From NCBI GenBank assembly GCA_022828595.1, contig JAKGHH010000001.1, positions 121,222,999-121,286,998 of the forward strand: a stretch of DNA of 64,000 nt, written 5' to 3'. Position numbers and translations under genes: made by a program. Positions 12,901 to 25,656 of the stretch are shown here, in pieces. Numbering within the stretch: position 1 is the stretch's first letter; each line of letters begins with the position of its first letter. Origin of the DNA: Nelumbo lutea (taxonomy: Eukaryota > Streptophyta > Magnoliopsida > Proteales > Nelumbonaceae). Under the pieces are notes generated by a model, which saw only the letters and a program-made list of their open reading frames with translations, did no database searches and had not been told where the DNA came from.

Positions 12901-14894
12901 TCCATTATTATTTTTTTAACATTATTGAATGATGGAAATTATTTGAGACCAAATTTATTTGAGGGAGATTAATTTTAATTATTTGACTTAATGAAATAAA
13001 TGATAAAACAATATTAATAAAACTAAAAATTGGGAAAGGATTGGATGTGGAAATGGTATGGGCCGAAATACCCAAAATCGGAATCAGATTCATTTAGTAA
13101 AAGTATAAAACTACAAAATGGGAAAGGATTGGATGCGAAAACATGTGTGGGTCGGAATACCCGATATCCGAACCGTTATAATTACCATCTTCACCCGGAA
13201 TTGGGTTAGCGCGCATTTCCATTGCAACGGCCAACGGTCATATAAGATTTGATCATGTTCGTTTAGATTCGAAAAGATTTTCTCTTCCAATCTAAGATAT
13301 CTAGGTCTTCAGTCCTTATGCAAACGAACGTTTCCAAGAACCGAACGGGCCAGTTTGATGGACTATAGAAATGTGGGCGAAGCCTCCAGATACCACCACT
13401 CTGCTCTTCCCCGCCTGCAGAGGTAGAAAGATCAAGATCAAGAACGGTTAAGGCCTCCTGGAAGATTGCCCAACCGGAGCTTTTCTCCTCCTCCGGAATG
13501 CCCAACCCTAGCTAGGTCTTCAGTCTTTTCTTCTCATCTCTTGGAGAGACTTTCCAGTTCAGTTCACCTCTTCCTGTAACTCTCATCCAAGCTCTCCTGC
13601 TCCTCTCTGATTCAGTCAACTTTGTTTCGAACTCAAAAGTCTTGAAGCCGGTGGCAACCACTCGTCGTCTAAGCTTCATCGTCATCAAATAGGTAAACCA
13701 ACTTCCTTTGCCAAACCAAGTTTTCCCTTTTGCAAAGCTCCTCTGTATGCATCATAGTGCAAGTTATCAAGGGAATCGTAGTATCAATCATACCATGCGA
13801 ATTTTCTTCATGTAACTGTACATCAAAGACAAAAACTTAGCAATCACTATAGCCTCATAACATTCCTTAATTGAATCCAAGAACATGAAAAATGCCTTGC
13901 TTCCACGAACATCTTGGTTTATTCATTGTTTAGGTGGATAATGCAATTGCAGTTTTTGGTCTTTCCTTTGTCTTTTAGGCTGTTCAATTTACAGCAAGTT
14001 AGCATCTCGCCTTTTATTATTCCTGATCCATGTGATCATTGTTCTAAATTAGTTTTCTGTATCTTGTCACATTTTGGGCCCAATCAAGGTCCTTTTCTAT
14101 GCATTATTTATATATTCTTGTTTTTATTTTATCATTTCTTGTTTTACCACTCATCCATCTTATCAGTTATCATCTCCATCATGGGTGTGTGAATTTCAGG
14201 TTAGCATGAACCCATAAAACCCACTGTGGCCTAGGTTTGGGAAGAGTGGTCTAAGCTGAGTTGGGTTAACAGTTAACTCAAGTATCTACATTGCCCTAAA
14301 CCTAAACTGATCTTGATCTGGCCTCACCCGTTTTACATTGCAATCAATCACTGGCACAGCCCCATACGTCCAAAATTTCAATCAAGCTCCTTGAAGCTGA
14401 CTCTGTCAGGCCATGGTGTAATCTAATGTCACATGTAGTTTGGATTAGGTGTATTCCGATGTCACCTCACCACCTGTTTAACTGAAGAGGACACAACCGC
14501 CAATTGCCAATTATGGAAAATGTCATACATGGAGAGGTGCTCGAAGATCCTTACAGTTTTAGTGTACTGTGTAAGAAAACAAAACAAGAAACCATACCAT
14601 CAACACAACCAGAAAATGAAGGAAAAGAAAAGGTACCTGGTGTTGTTCTCTAATGATATAATTTTTTTTTGACAGATAGGTTGATAGATAATGATACCAC
14701 AATAAATGTTTAAGATCTACCTGGCTACACCACCTCTCATGTTTTCCTCTTTTTCTTCCTATCAGAAATTGGAAACAATTATTTAAAGGATTTTATATCT
14801 TAAGCTCTCTGGGAAGCATATATAGAATCTTAGTATAAATGCTCACTCCCATATACAAAATACATTGGAATAAATTCTGTCTATATTGCTGGAA
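12901..14894. other. Non-coding; leader-like block at 13260-13691
   Basis: The 13260-13691 block is less AT-rich than its surroundings and pyrimidine-rich on the plus strand. It ends in CAAATAG followed by GTAAAC, which could be a 5' splice site, so it might be the first exon of a non-coding or UTR transcript. On the minus strand it is open for 80 codons (13263-13505) with an acidic, serine-rich N-terminus, which I cannot assign. No downstream exon was found on either strand. Confidence 0.25.
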
Positions 14895-15095
14895 AATACA
14901 GGCTGATACGCCTGTATCGAAGCTTGCCCACCTTTTTTTCTTCTTTAAAACTGGTTCAGAGGGGCCGGTTTAAGGCTGGTCTACACCCTGAACCAGGTCA
15001 CACCCTGATACTACTGTAGGACTTCTTGTTAAACACCCAATCACGATTGCGATGGGGTGTATATATCTGAAATTTTGAACCTTGATTGCAGGGTG
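14895..15095. mobile_element. Dispersed MITE-like repeat, copy 1
   Basis: The block starts with a TGATACGCCTGTATCGA-type motif and ends in GAAATTTTGAACCTTG. Related blocks with the same right end occur at about 44780-45130 and at 49273-49479. The last is flanked by a near-perfect 10-bp repeat, which points to a non-autonomous DNA transposon family. This copy has no clear target duplication. Confidence 0.45.
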
Positions 15096-18040
15096 TACTT
15101 TTCCATGGAAATGTTAGATAAATTTATTTATGGTGTCTTAATTCTGGAACAAAAAATTGACTTGGGACTTGGGGGTTAGAAGGGGGGGGGGTTCCCAATT
15201 GTTCAATGCAAAGTTGATCTTAATAAGCCTTCATTTTGTTGGAACTTCGAAGTGATGGATTACATTCTCAGGGAAGAGCTTTAGATGTTAGAAAAAACAC
15301 TAACCAGATTTAATGTTAAAGAAGATTCAGGATGGTACGGATGTAAGAAGCTGTAAGGTGAATCTAACATCTTTCCAGCTTTATATGCCACACTAGAGAG
15401 GACTAGTGAAGACTAACAGATACTTTTGACCAAAATGATCTGGATCTGAGAAGCTCCAAGCCAAGCTTATGGTCAATTTGTGCATCTCAGCTTCCCGATA
15501 CTTTTGACAAAAGGTATGTTCTCCTCCTCACAATAACTAATCATAACTAGCTGTTCACTTTTTCTCCTTTCCTTTCTCATTAATGTTTGTTGTTCTTCAC
15601 CGTATTCAGGTATAACCAACCAACATCTCTCATTTATTTTTTCAAATTCCATTGATGCATTAGGGTTTGAACTGGTACCGATGCATAGATTTCTAGCATA
15701 ATGAATTTATCAGAATGTAAATTTTGATCTGTAGCTTGACGTGCCTTCATCCTCTCATTGCAATTTGTCTTGTTTAATAGCCAATGTCATGTATCTTTAT
15801 TTTGTGAACGTGTTATTTGGAGTGGGGTCCAGAGATCACTGATCAGGTAACAGACATTTTTCTGGTTTTGAATTTGAATTATTCTGATCTAAGAAATTCT
15901 GAAATCAGATCTGTTCCTCTATCTGATCACAGTCACATTCCCTGACAACTCATTTGGATTTTGAGTTGATATCATTTGGTATGGACAGGCAGTGACATTC
16001 TCCTCTTTCACTAGAAATCCAGAACACTTGCGTTATTTACCCTTTTTGCTTCCACCAGTACCTCACTCCATGGGTGTTATTTATGCAATCCAAAGCCATC
16101 TGGTATAAGTGGAGTCTTCAAAAACAGTTAAGGAAATATAATGGCACATTTTCTCTAGCCCTATAGGCTACAGGAATATCACAAGGGCTAAATTGTTGGC
16201 TGTTTCATGGACTGAGACTAGTAAAAGTTCTTGATTATAGAGTTTTTGTGGTGGAAGGGGAGTAAATGGTAGTTGTGGGCTGGCTCGAAAATAACAGTAA
16301 TGGTTCTTGGATTTATAGGTATATGTTGAGAGAAACATAATTGCTAGCAAGGTAGTTCCTGGTAACATTTTGGTGGATCCAAAGATTGGGCAATAGTCTG
16401 GTTAATACATTAGATAAGTAAGTGATAAACAGGAATTTCGTAGCCCCTCCCGAAGTTGCTTTTCTGATGTGGGCTGCAACTTTGGGGAAATGTCTAACAG
16501 TAGATATATTGGCAAGAAAAGACCAAGTTTCTATCCATAAAATTTAACTGTTAGCTCTGAATTAATTAAGGCCTTTCCTCCACAACAATGCCTAAAGCTC
16601 CAGGCAAGTCCAGAAAATTTGGAATTCTTATACCATAATAGCTGAATAAACAATTAACAAAATTCCATGTTAAATTTGGTACCTTATTGTGTCATACACT
16701 TGAATTGTAGAAAGAAGGCCACGGAATTCAAAAATAAGATCAATTAACAGGAAAGTTTTTTTTTTTTTGTGCTCAGCATTCTGCTGTCTTGCTTTGGAAG
16801 CAAGTGATTGATGTTTATGTCTGGATGAATGGGAAAATGGAAGCTGAACTTAGAATTCTAGAATTTTTCTGAAACCTATACTTGGATACATATTTCTTTT
16901 TGCTAAGTGGAATTCTTATTGCTTTAATTGCTTTCACTTACTGCATGTTGTCCAAGGAGGAGTTGTATTTTATTATATCAAGACGGATGAGGTGATCAAG
17001 TAGATAGCTTCTAATTGGATCTTATCCTCATTTCTCTGACATAATTCTTGAATTTGGATTGGTTAAGCTGATTGAACTGGAAAACCAAAAGTTGTTTCCT
17101 TCCAATTTTTAGGAACATCTAATCGTTGGATGTGGATAATACCTATAAAACAATGACAACAGAAAATATAGGCAAATATATTAACATTTCAAGAAACAAA
17201 GTAATTACTACTCCACATTACTTCCAGAAGATGTACAGAAATGGAGAATGCTGCCAAAAAATGCTCATCATGGGTGAGGGAGAGGGAAAAACACATCTCT
17301 GCACACTCCCCCTCTTACTAATAAAATCCATAAAAAAGAGACAATGGTGACCATGGACTCCAGATCTGCTACAAATAAGACATTACATAACTGAATCCAG
17401 AGTTAAAAAAACAGTGATTCGTACAAGCGGCACCACTGTTAATGTCTTGTTTGTCGATCTCACCCCATTACTGTGTCCTTTTTTTTTTGTAAAAGATTGC
17501 CATTCTTAGACGCAAACCTCATTCTTGCACTTGTCATCCAAAGAAGTTGAAAAAAGTGGCCACTCTCATTTGTTACATCTGAGAATTTCACATCCATGAG
17601 AAACCCACTGTGGGAATTTACCCATCTAGGATAGAGAAATTGGCAAGTCAAGTGCTAGATGCAGTGCACATGACAGTAAATCTATACATTTCAGAAGTCC
17701 TAAATTTTATATAAGTTTTTTCAGTTAGATAAACTAACTGGGTAAAGTTTAAAATCCTCTTTTGGGAAAAGATTAGCAAACTGGACCTAATTAACCACTT
17801 TTGGAGATACTCCAACGTTGAAATAGTTTTTTTTTTTTTTTTTCTGAAAAAACTAGATGGAGCTGTAGTGGGGGAGCTGGAGGGGTGTGTTGTAGAATCA
17901 ATACCACTTGAGAAATTCTCAGTAGCATGCTACTAAAATCTGCTGCTTCTTATAAAAAATTAAAAGAAAAAAATCTAGGTACAACTGAACCAGCTCAACT
18001 CAACTCAAATCAGCATTAATCCCAACTCAATTCCAATGTG
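15096..18040. other. Non-coding region, no gene recognised
   Basis: No ORF with recognisable protein motifs. It contains an 11-base G run near 15181, poly-T near 16758 and 17827, and ordinary AT-rich sequence. The 18041 boundary is where the segmental array begins. Confidence 0.4.
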
Positions 18041-18726
18041 CGAAGTGGAGCAGCAATGGGCCTCGTCCATGCACCCAGAATAAGCCACTATAACCTGCAT
18101 CTACTGGTTTGTTTTCTAGAACTATTTGTTTTTCTCCTATTTCTTACTCGATATTCTTGGGCAGGTCAATGCTTTGAACACACAGAGACATGGCCGTGAT
18201 ATAGATTCGGAATAACCAATGTTATGTGCTAGTTGAAGATTGTTAGCAACGCAAACTTGCTATACTTTTATGCACTCAACTTTGTTCTTTTTTGTAGGTG
18301 GCCATCGTATCCCCGGGACTTACAAGTGCAGCCACCAACGACGCTTGAATGGCAGGTTTGGTACGCAACTTCTCAAGCTATTGCTATAAAGAAGTTGCTC
18401 TCTCTATTCTATGTAATCTCCTGCATTTATTAATTTGCTTGGGTAGTGTGCGTAGATATAGATTCCACGATGTCTTTCCCGTCCGTGGAATGGAGTTCTC
18501 GACACTTCCACCATACAATTCTGACCGGTTCTTGTTGAAACCATAGGTAAAAGGCAGAACCTAAGCAGCACCTTTTTGTTTTCTTGTAGTACAGTACTTT
18601 TCATGGAATTTATGTGACCAAATAAGCGGGTAGAAAAATGATATATAGCTGCATTATGAACACTTTACCTCTGATTTTTACAGGATAGATGTGGTGCAAA
18701 TGACGATGTAGCCAGAAAGGAAGAAG

Positions 18727-19088
18727 TAGGGGTGGATTCAAGCCGAGTCGAGCCGAATAGTATGAGGTTTGAGTTCTGCTTAAGACTATTCTACAAGGCT
18801 TGAGTTCGGTTCAAGCCATATCCTTGAGCTGGAGCTCGGCTCGGCTTGGGTCTTTTTATATTTTATAAAAATATTTTATTATATATTTAATATCAACTAT
18901 ATATATATATATATATATACATATATTCAAGTCGGCTCGCGAGCCTCACAAGTCAAGCTCTAGTAAGTTCGAGCTAGGCATGTTTAATAATCGAGCCACT
19001 GAATTAGGCTTGAGCTCGAGCTCAAGCTCAATTGAAACCGAGCCGAACTTGAGTAGCTCGTGAAAAGCTTGACTCATTGTCACCCCTA
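18727..19088. mobile_element. hAT-type MITE with 8-bp target duplication and preserved empty sites
   Basis: The element begins TAGGGGTG and ends CACCCCTA (362 bp). It is flanked by GGAAGAAG on the left (18719-18726) and GAAAGAAA on the right (19089-19096). Sister units of the tandem array at about 21640 and 23435 read through this position without the insertion (AAGGAAGAAGTCAA), which fixes both ends and shows that the target was duplicated. An 8-bp duplication and TAGGGGTG termini are typical of the hAT superfamily. The interior is non-coding, holds a TA microsatellite at about 18898-18920, and carries CGAG/GAGC-rich arms. Confidence 0.75.
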
Positions 19089-19305
19089 GAAAGAAATCAA
19101 CGGCCACCTTTTTCGGTGCTTTTGTCAATTCTGATTTTGGCAAGTTAACTAACTGCCGATTTATTTGGTGATGTTAGTTTCTGTTCATTCTATTCTGCAC
19201 TTTTTTAATGGATACCCCCTTTTGTTTTCATTGTGCAGGATGCGTTGTCGAATTTTCTTTTTGAAGTTTCAAGGTGTGGCTCGACCGGTAGATGGCCACT
19301 CAACG

Positions 19306-19807
19306 TAGGACCGTCAATGGGTAGGGTCCGACTCGGGTCTAGGAAGAAGCATTCCCAAACTGGTTGTTAATCGGCCCAAAACCATAGAACCAAAACCGTT
19401 CTTGGAAGAATAAAAGCTTCAAATAACAACCAAACCGATTATGCTAAAAACTATTAGTGTTCTTCTTAACTAGGATCTTAAAATCTAAAAGTTAATACCA
19501 TAACCTTAATAAAAATTGAAGGAGAAGGATTAAAGTAGAGATAAGCTAGGAAAACAAACACTTTTAACTAGTATTATACATAAAATTTGACATTTTAAGT
19601 GTATAATATAATAGAACAATAAGAATATTAACAATATATCACATATAATTAATAAAGCAAACGACTTTGGGTCCGAATCGTTTTGGGACTGTTGAGAGCA
19701 AGAACCAGCCCGATTCTTCAGTTGGATAAACTTACCGAACTCGAACCGTTATTGGCGGTTCAGTCTGCGAGGATCCGTTGGGAAGACCCGATCCGTTGAT
19801 CGCCCTA
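19306..19807. mobile_element. TIR element in array unit 1
   Basis: The left end reads TAGGACCGTCAATGGGTAGG and the reverse-complemented right end reads TAGGGCGATCAACGGATCGG, so the termini are inverted repeats around about 500 bp of AT-rich non-coding sequence. TAGGGC-type ends suggest a hAT-like non-autonomous element. Copies sit at the same place in the other three units, so it was inserted before the array was amplified. Confidence 0.6.
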
Positions 19808-19884
19808 GTTCAAGAATAAGGTACGGGTGAAGAACCGTACGTCATCAACACTGATATTTCCTTTCCTTCCCCACTCGGATCTAC

Positions 19885-20075
19885 TTATATTGGTAAGGAG
19901 ATTTGCAAACCGTTGTCAATGTTCATGGTTCGGCTATCGCAAGGAATGATTCTAACGTGGGATGTTGATTTTGGACTAGCACGACTTAACGAGTGCTCCA
20001 AAAGCAATGTCAATCGTGCCACTACAGGTGCATTACTTGGAGCTCCCATTGAATATCAAGAGTGACTGCGACCAT
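19885..20075 (+). pseudogene. Possible receptor-kinase catalytic fragment, frameshifted
   Basis: One frame reads VHGSAIARNDSNV and, after a +1 shift, the next reads DVDFGLARLNECSKSN then TTGALLGAPIEY and a stop. The order and spacing resemble the plant receptor-like kinase activation segment (VH..IK..N, then DFGLARL, then T..GT.GY..PE). The catalytic HRD/K and APE motifs are not intact. A second, further decayed copy with the same frameshift lies at about 22440-22585. The match is short and could be coincidental, so the identity is tentative. Confidence 0.25.
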
Positions 20076-20551
20076 GTAAGTCCTCACATACCTTTTACAT
20101 GCAAAAGCTTTCTTAGATTCAGAAATTTAATTTTGGTACTTGGTATTGTAGGGTATTTTCTTTTCCTGTCTTTAAAAATTGTTCTCGGTTATCTCCAGGA
20201 ATCAGCGCTTCTACGAGAATATGTGGCAGAGACGATTCAAGTGTACGAAGTGGAGCACTAATGGGCCCAGTCAATGCACCCAAAATAAGCCACTATTACC
20301 TGCATCTCCTGTTTTATTTTCTAGAATTGTTTGTTTTTCTCTATTTCCTACTCGATATTCTTGGGTAGGCCAATGCTTTGGATACACATGTCTAATTTTG
20401 GCAAGGTAATTAACTGTTGATTTATGTGGTGATGTTGGTTTGTCGGTGTTTTTAACAAATACCCCTTCTGTTTTATTTATGCAGGATGCATGGTCCACTG
20501 TTCTTTCTTAAGTTTCAAGGTGTGGCTTGACCAGCAGATGGCCACTCAATG

Positions 20552-21056
20552 CAGGGCGGTCAATGGGTACGGTCCGGCTCAGGTATAGGAAGAAGAATTC
20601 CCAAACCAGTTGTTAATCAGCCTAAAACCATAGACCCAGAACCGTTTTTGAAGAATAAAAGTTTAGTTCAAATAAAAACAAAACCGATTATTCTAAAAAC
20701 TATTAGTGTACTATTTAACTAGCAACTTAAAATTTAAAATTTAATAATATAACCTTAATAAAAATTGAAGGAGAAAGATTAAACTAGAAATAAGCTAGGA
20801 AAACAAACAGTTTTAGCTAGTATTATACATAAAATTTAAAATTTTAAGTTTATAATATGATAGAAAGAAAAGAATATTAACAGCATATCATATATAATTA
20901 ATAAAGCGAATGACTTTTGGTCCGAATCGATTTGGGACAGTTGAGAGCAAGAACCGGCTCGATTCTACCGTCAGATAAACTTAATGAACCAGAACCGTTA
21001 TTAATGGTTCGGTCTACGAGGATCTGTTGGGAAGACCCGACCTATCGATGGCCCTA
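20552..21056. mobile_element. TIR element in array unit 2
   Basis: Full-length relative of the element at 19306-19807, starting at the GGGCGGTCAATGGG block and ending in GATGGCCCTA. The first bases are mutated compared with units 1 and 3. Confidence 0.55.
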
Positions 21057-21846
21057 GTTCAAGAATAAGGTACAGGTAAAGAACAACAAAAATAAGCCAC
21101 TATAACCTGCATCTCCCATTTTGTTTTCTAGAATTGTTTGTTGTTCTCCTATTTCTTACTCGATATTCTTGGGCAGGTCAATGGTTTGGACACACAGAAA
21201 CTTGGCCGTGATATAGATTTGGAATAGCCAATGTTATGTGCTAGTTGAAAATTATCAGTAAGTGCAGCCACCGACGATGCTTGAATTGCAGGTTTGGTAT
21301 GCAAGCTCTCAAGCTATTCATATAAAGAAGTTGCTCTCTCTTTTACTCTATGTAAGCTCCTACATTTACTAATTTGCTTGGGTAGTTTGCGTAGATGCAA
21401 GTTCCTCGAGGTCTTGCCTGTCCGTGGAATGGGGTTCCCGACTCTAGAACCATACCATTCTGACTGGTTCTTGTTGAAACTGTATGTAAAAGGCAGCACC
21501 TTTTTGTTTTTTTTTGTAGTACAGTACTCACGGAATTTAGGTGATTGAATAAACGGGTAGACAAATGATACACAACTACATTATGAACAATTTACCTCTG
21601 ATTTTCCTAGGATAGATGGGGCGCAAATGGCGATGCAACCAGAAAGGAAGAAGTCAAGGGCCACATTTTTTGCTACTTTTGTCAGTTCTGATTTTGGCAA
21701 GGTAACTAACTGTGGATTTATGTGGTGACGTTGGTATCTATTCATTTTGTTCTGCTCATTTTTAACGGATACCCTTTTTGTTGCGTGGTCGACTGTTCTT
21801 TTGGAAGTTTCAAGGTGTGGCTCGACATGCAGATGGCCACTCAACG

Positions 21847-22332
21847 TAGGGCCATCAATGGGTTGGGTCTGACTCGGGTCTAGGAAGAAGCATTCCCAAA
21901 CCGATTGTTAAACGGCCCAAAAACATAGACCCAGAACCGTTCTTGGAAGAATAAAAGCTAAGTTCAAATAACAACCAAACCGATTATGCTAAAAACTATT
22001 AGTGCTCTATTTAACTAGGAACTTAAAATTTAAAAGTTAATAATATAACCTTAACGAAAATTGGAGGAAGATTAAACTAGAGATAAGCTAGGAAAAGAAA
22101 CACTTTTAACTAGTATTATACATAAAATTTGACATTTTAGTGTACGATAGGATAGAATGATAAGAATATTAACAATATATCATAAATAATTAAGAAAGTG
22201 AATGATTTTGGGACTGTTGAGAGAAAGAACCGGCCCGATTCTTTACTCGGATAAACTTACTGAATCAGAACCGTTATCAATGGTTCGGTCTGCAAAGATC
22301 TGTTGGGAAGACCCGACCCATTGATAGCCCTA
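21847..22332. mobile_element. TIR element in array unit 3
   Basis: Starts TAGGGCCATCAATGGGTTGG and ends TTGATAGCCCTA. This is the clearest pair of inverted ends among the four copies. It is slightly shorter than unit 1, mainly through small deletions. Confidence 0.6.
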
Positions 22333-23652
22333 GTTCAAGAATAAGTTACGGGTGAAGACCCGTACGACATCAACACCAGTATTTCCTTTCCTTCCTCACT
22401 CGAATCTACTTATCTTGGTAAGGAGATATGCAACCCCTACTCAATATTCAAGGTTTGGCTATTGCAAGGAAAGATTCTAATGTGGGATGTTGATTTTGGA
22501 CTGGCATGGCTTAATGAGTGCTTCAAAAGCAATGTCGAGCGTGCCACAACAGACACATTATTTGGAGCTCCCGTTGAAAGCTAAGGTATCAAGAGTGACT
22601 ACGACCATGTAAGTCCTCGTATTCCTTTTACATTCAAAAGTTTTCTTAGATACAAAAGATTACTTTTGGTAATCGATATTGTAGGGTATTTTCTTTTCTT
22701 GTTTTATAAAACTGTTCTTGGTTATCTCCAGGAATTGGCCCTTCTATGATATTATGTGGCAGATACGATTCAAGTGTACTAAGTGGAGCACCAATGGAAC
22801 CAGTCAAAGCACGCAAAGTAAGCCACTATAACCTGCATCTCCCGTTTTGTTTTCTAGAATTGTTTACTTTTCTCCATTTCTTACTCGATATTCTTGAGCA
22901 GGTCAATGCTTTAGACATAAAGAGACTTGGCCGTGAAATAGATTCAGAATAGCCAATGTTATGTGCTAATTGAAGATTGTCAGCGATGCAAACTCGCTAT
23001 AATCTTATGTACTCAACTTTGTTCTTTCTACAGGTGTCCATCATATCCTCGCGACTTACAAGTGCAGCCACCAACGATGCTTGAATTGCATGTTTGGTAC
23101 ACATCCTCTCAAGCTATTGCAATAAAGAAGTTGCTCTCTCCACTCATTTATATAACCTCCTACATTTTCTAATTTTCTTGGGTAGTGTGCGTAGATGCAG
23201 ATTCCACGACGTCATGCCCGTCCGTGGAATGGGTCTCCCGACTCTTCCACCATACAATTCTGACTGGTTCTTGTCGAAACTAAAGCAGTACCTTTTTGTA
23301 TAATTGTAGTACAGTACTTTTCATGGAATTTATATGGCTAAATAAGCAGATAGAAAAATGATATACAGTTGCACTATGAACACCTTACCTCTGGTTTCCT
23401 AGAATAGATGAGGTGCAAATGCCAATGCAACCAGAAAGGAAGAAGTCAACGACCACCTTTTTCGGTGCTTTTGTTAGTTCTGATTTTGGCAAGGTAACCA
23501 ACTTTCGATTTATGTGGTGATGTTGGTTTCTGTTCATTCTGTTCTGCTCATTTTTAACGGATACCATTTTGTTTTCATTGTGCAGAATGCGTGGTTGGCT
23601 GTTCTTTTGGAAGTTTCAAGGTGTGGCTCGACCAGCAAATGACCTCTCAACG

Positions 23653-23897
23653 TAGCTCCGTCAATGGGTTGGGTCTGACTCGGGTCTAGGAAGAAGCATT
23701 CCCAAAACGGTTGTTAATCGGCCCAAAAACATAGACCCATAACTGTTCTTGGAAGAATAAAAGCAAACTTCAAATAACAACCAAACCGATTATGCTAAAA
23801 ACTATTAGTGTTCTATTTAAATATTAACTTATAATTTAAAAGTTAATAATATAACCTTAATAAAAATTGAAGGAGAAAGATTAAACTAGATATAAAC
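23653..23897. mobile_element. Truncated TIR element in array unit 4
   Basis: The left half of the same element. Similarity stops near 23897 and unrelated sequence follows, so the right terminal repeat is missing and the array ends here. Confidence 0.5.
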
Positions 23898-24060
23898 AAA
23901 ATTTGTAGGGAAAGGAATTTCAATTCCATTTTCATATTTGATAATCTTTTTGTAAAGCAGGTTGTGGGGGTGTAGGAATGTATGGGCATCGATTGTGTAT
24001 TCCCCTTTGTACAACAACTTGTCATTCTTGTTTTGGTTTTATCAATGAAATTATAACTTA

Positions 24061-25656
24061 CTTAGAAAAAAAAAAAAGCAAGTGTGGGATAGTATCACCA
24101 AGACCTATTCCCAAAAGATGAATATTGCCCTTGTTAAGAGTCTCAATGATGTATCATACTCTGTACTCCCTGTTGTATTGTATTTTCCTTGTTAATTTCC
24201 TGCAAGGGATTTTATGCAAATATTTATTTTCAAATATCTAATATTTCATATATATAATTGTTGGCTCTTAGGATGGAGTTGATGGGTTCAATTTTATACC
24301 CCAAAACTATGTTCTCTTCTCGTGTACGAACTGGTTGTATGAAATGGTATCAAAGCAAGGTTTCATTCTTGGTTGTCCGGACTATTATTTGTTAAAGGCT
24401 TCTCTTTGGAACTATTTCGATCAGTACAAGGTGAACAATGTTTTTTGGGATGAATGCCATTCAAGTCATATCATAACAAACCTTGATTTCTCACACTTCA
24501 TCATGCATCATTTAAACCATAAAACACGAGGGCAAGAGACTAAATTATAAACTCTTTTAAACTAACCATTGCTATGTACTTGGTGGAATTCCACTATTCT
24601 TTGGAAAGCTTGCTTTTTCTTTGTGCTACTCACTGCAGCCATTACAAAGACCCAAACACTGCTTTTAGAGGAAATTTTTTTAGTATAATTTCTCACATAG
24701 CATAATTCACACAATTAGACTAATAACTGAATTTTTTTTTTTTTTTTTTTGTTACTTGGATAAACCCATTCAGGATATCACGTAGATATTCGTAGAGAAA
24801 ACCTTCTGATTTGATTCAGAAGTACATATGTGTTGGATGATGTGGTTGTTATCATTGAGACTGTTCTAGCCATCATTTGTAATAAATATACTGGTTTATG
24901 CGGGAGGTGTGGCCCTAGTGTCCCGTTTTTAGAGTGGCGGCTAATGACGTGGTGGGTTAGTCAAATTAATGCATCGTTCCATCCTTCCTGTTGGAGGGGT
25001 ATATCGGTAATTTTCCTTAGGTTGCTTTTTCATTAAGCATTATTTGGGGTCGCGTATTGGCGCCTGTTCATCATCTCCAGCGTCATTTGGTATTTTGGAT
25101 GCATGCAACTCCTTATAAAACTGCGCGGGAGGCAACGCATCGGCTCCCTACTTGGATTTCTCTTGCATTTGTTCCTGTGTTGCTCTGGATGTGTTTTCAG
25201 TTGCATTTCAGTGCTCTTTCTTGTTCCTTTTTAATTTTCCATCTTGTTCGCTATTCCTTTCACATGACTCCTCAATAGAAGAAATTGGAGTGCCCCTTTT
25301 TGGACTTCGTTTGGGAAGTCGATAAGCAGAGTTGCTGTTGGAGAGGGAGGCGGCCATAGTGGCTGATGGGGGTAAGGGTTTTTGGCCCCCATTGCCAGTG
25401 TCTAGGGGCAAAGGTGGTCTATTCGGTGTCATCAGTGGCACTAAATTTATGTGTCTTTGTGGCCAGCCAGATCGGTCGGTATCCTACAAGTGTTAAGAGC
25501 CCAGGACTGGCAACTCGAAGTCCTTGACTAGCTATACTGCTTGGATCAAATTCGTGCTTGAGAACCCTATTTACTATCGGATGTTGCAAGACTCGAGCCT
25601 TCTATGCTTTGTGGATTGCTCCACCGATTTGAAGGGGTCTCGAGCTACGAATATTA
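24061..25656. other. Non-coding; weak Copia-type primer-binding trace at 24345
   Basis: At 24345 the sequence TGGTATCAAAGCAAGG resembles the initiator-tRNA-Met primer-binding site that follows the 5' LTR of plant Ty1/Copia and TRIM elements (usual form TGGTATCAGAGC). No paired LTR or gag/pol ORF was found, so it may be chance or a solo remnant. A TATAAAA motif lies near 25113. No gene is recognised. Confidence 0.3.

Larger units (their letters stand above)
18041..23897 (+). repeat. Four-unit imperfect tandem segmental array
   Basis: The motif AAGCCACTATAACCTGCATC recurs near 18082, 20287, 21094 and 22820. Each unit also repeats, in the same order, a GGTCAATGCTTTGGACAC-type block, a CCACCAACGACGCTTGAATG-type block, a block around TCCGTGGAATGG, an AACCAGAAAGGAAGAAG block, a TTCTGATTTTGGCAAGGTAA block and a TIR element. 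Units differ by deletions (unit 3 starts only 807 bp after unit 2) and by extra insertions. Short stretches look exon-like: several end in GT-type or begin after AG-type junctions, and peptides such as PVRGMG..LPPYNSDWFL are shared between units. All are interrupted, so I read this as a duplicated decayed gene fragment or captured sequence of unknown identity. Confidence 0.7.
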
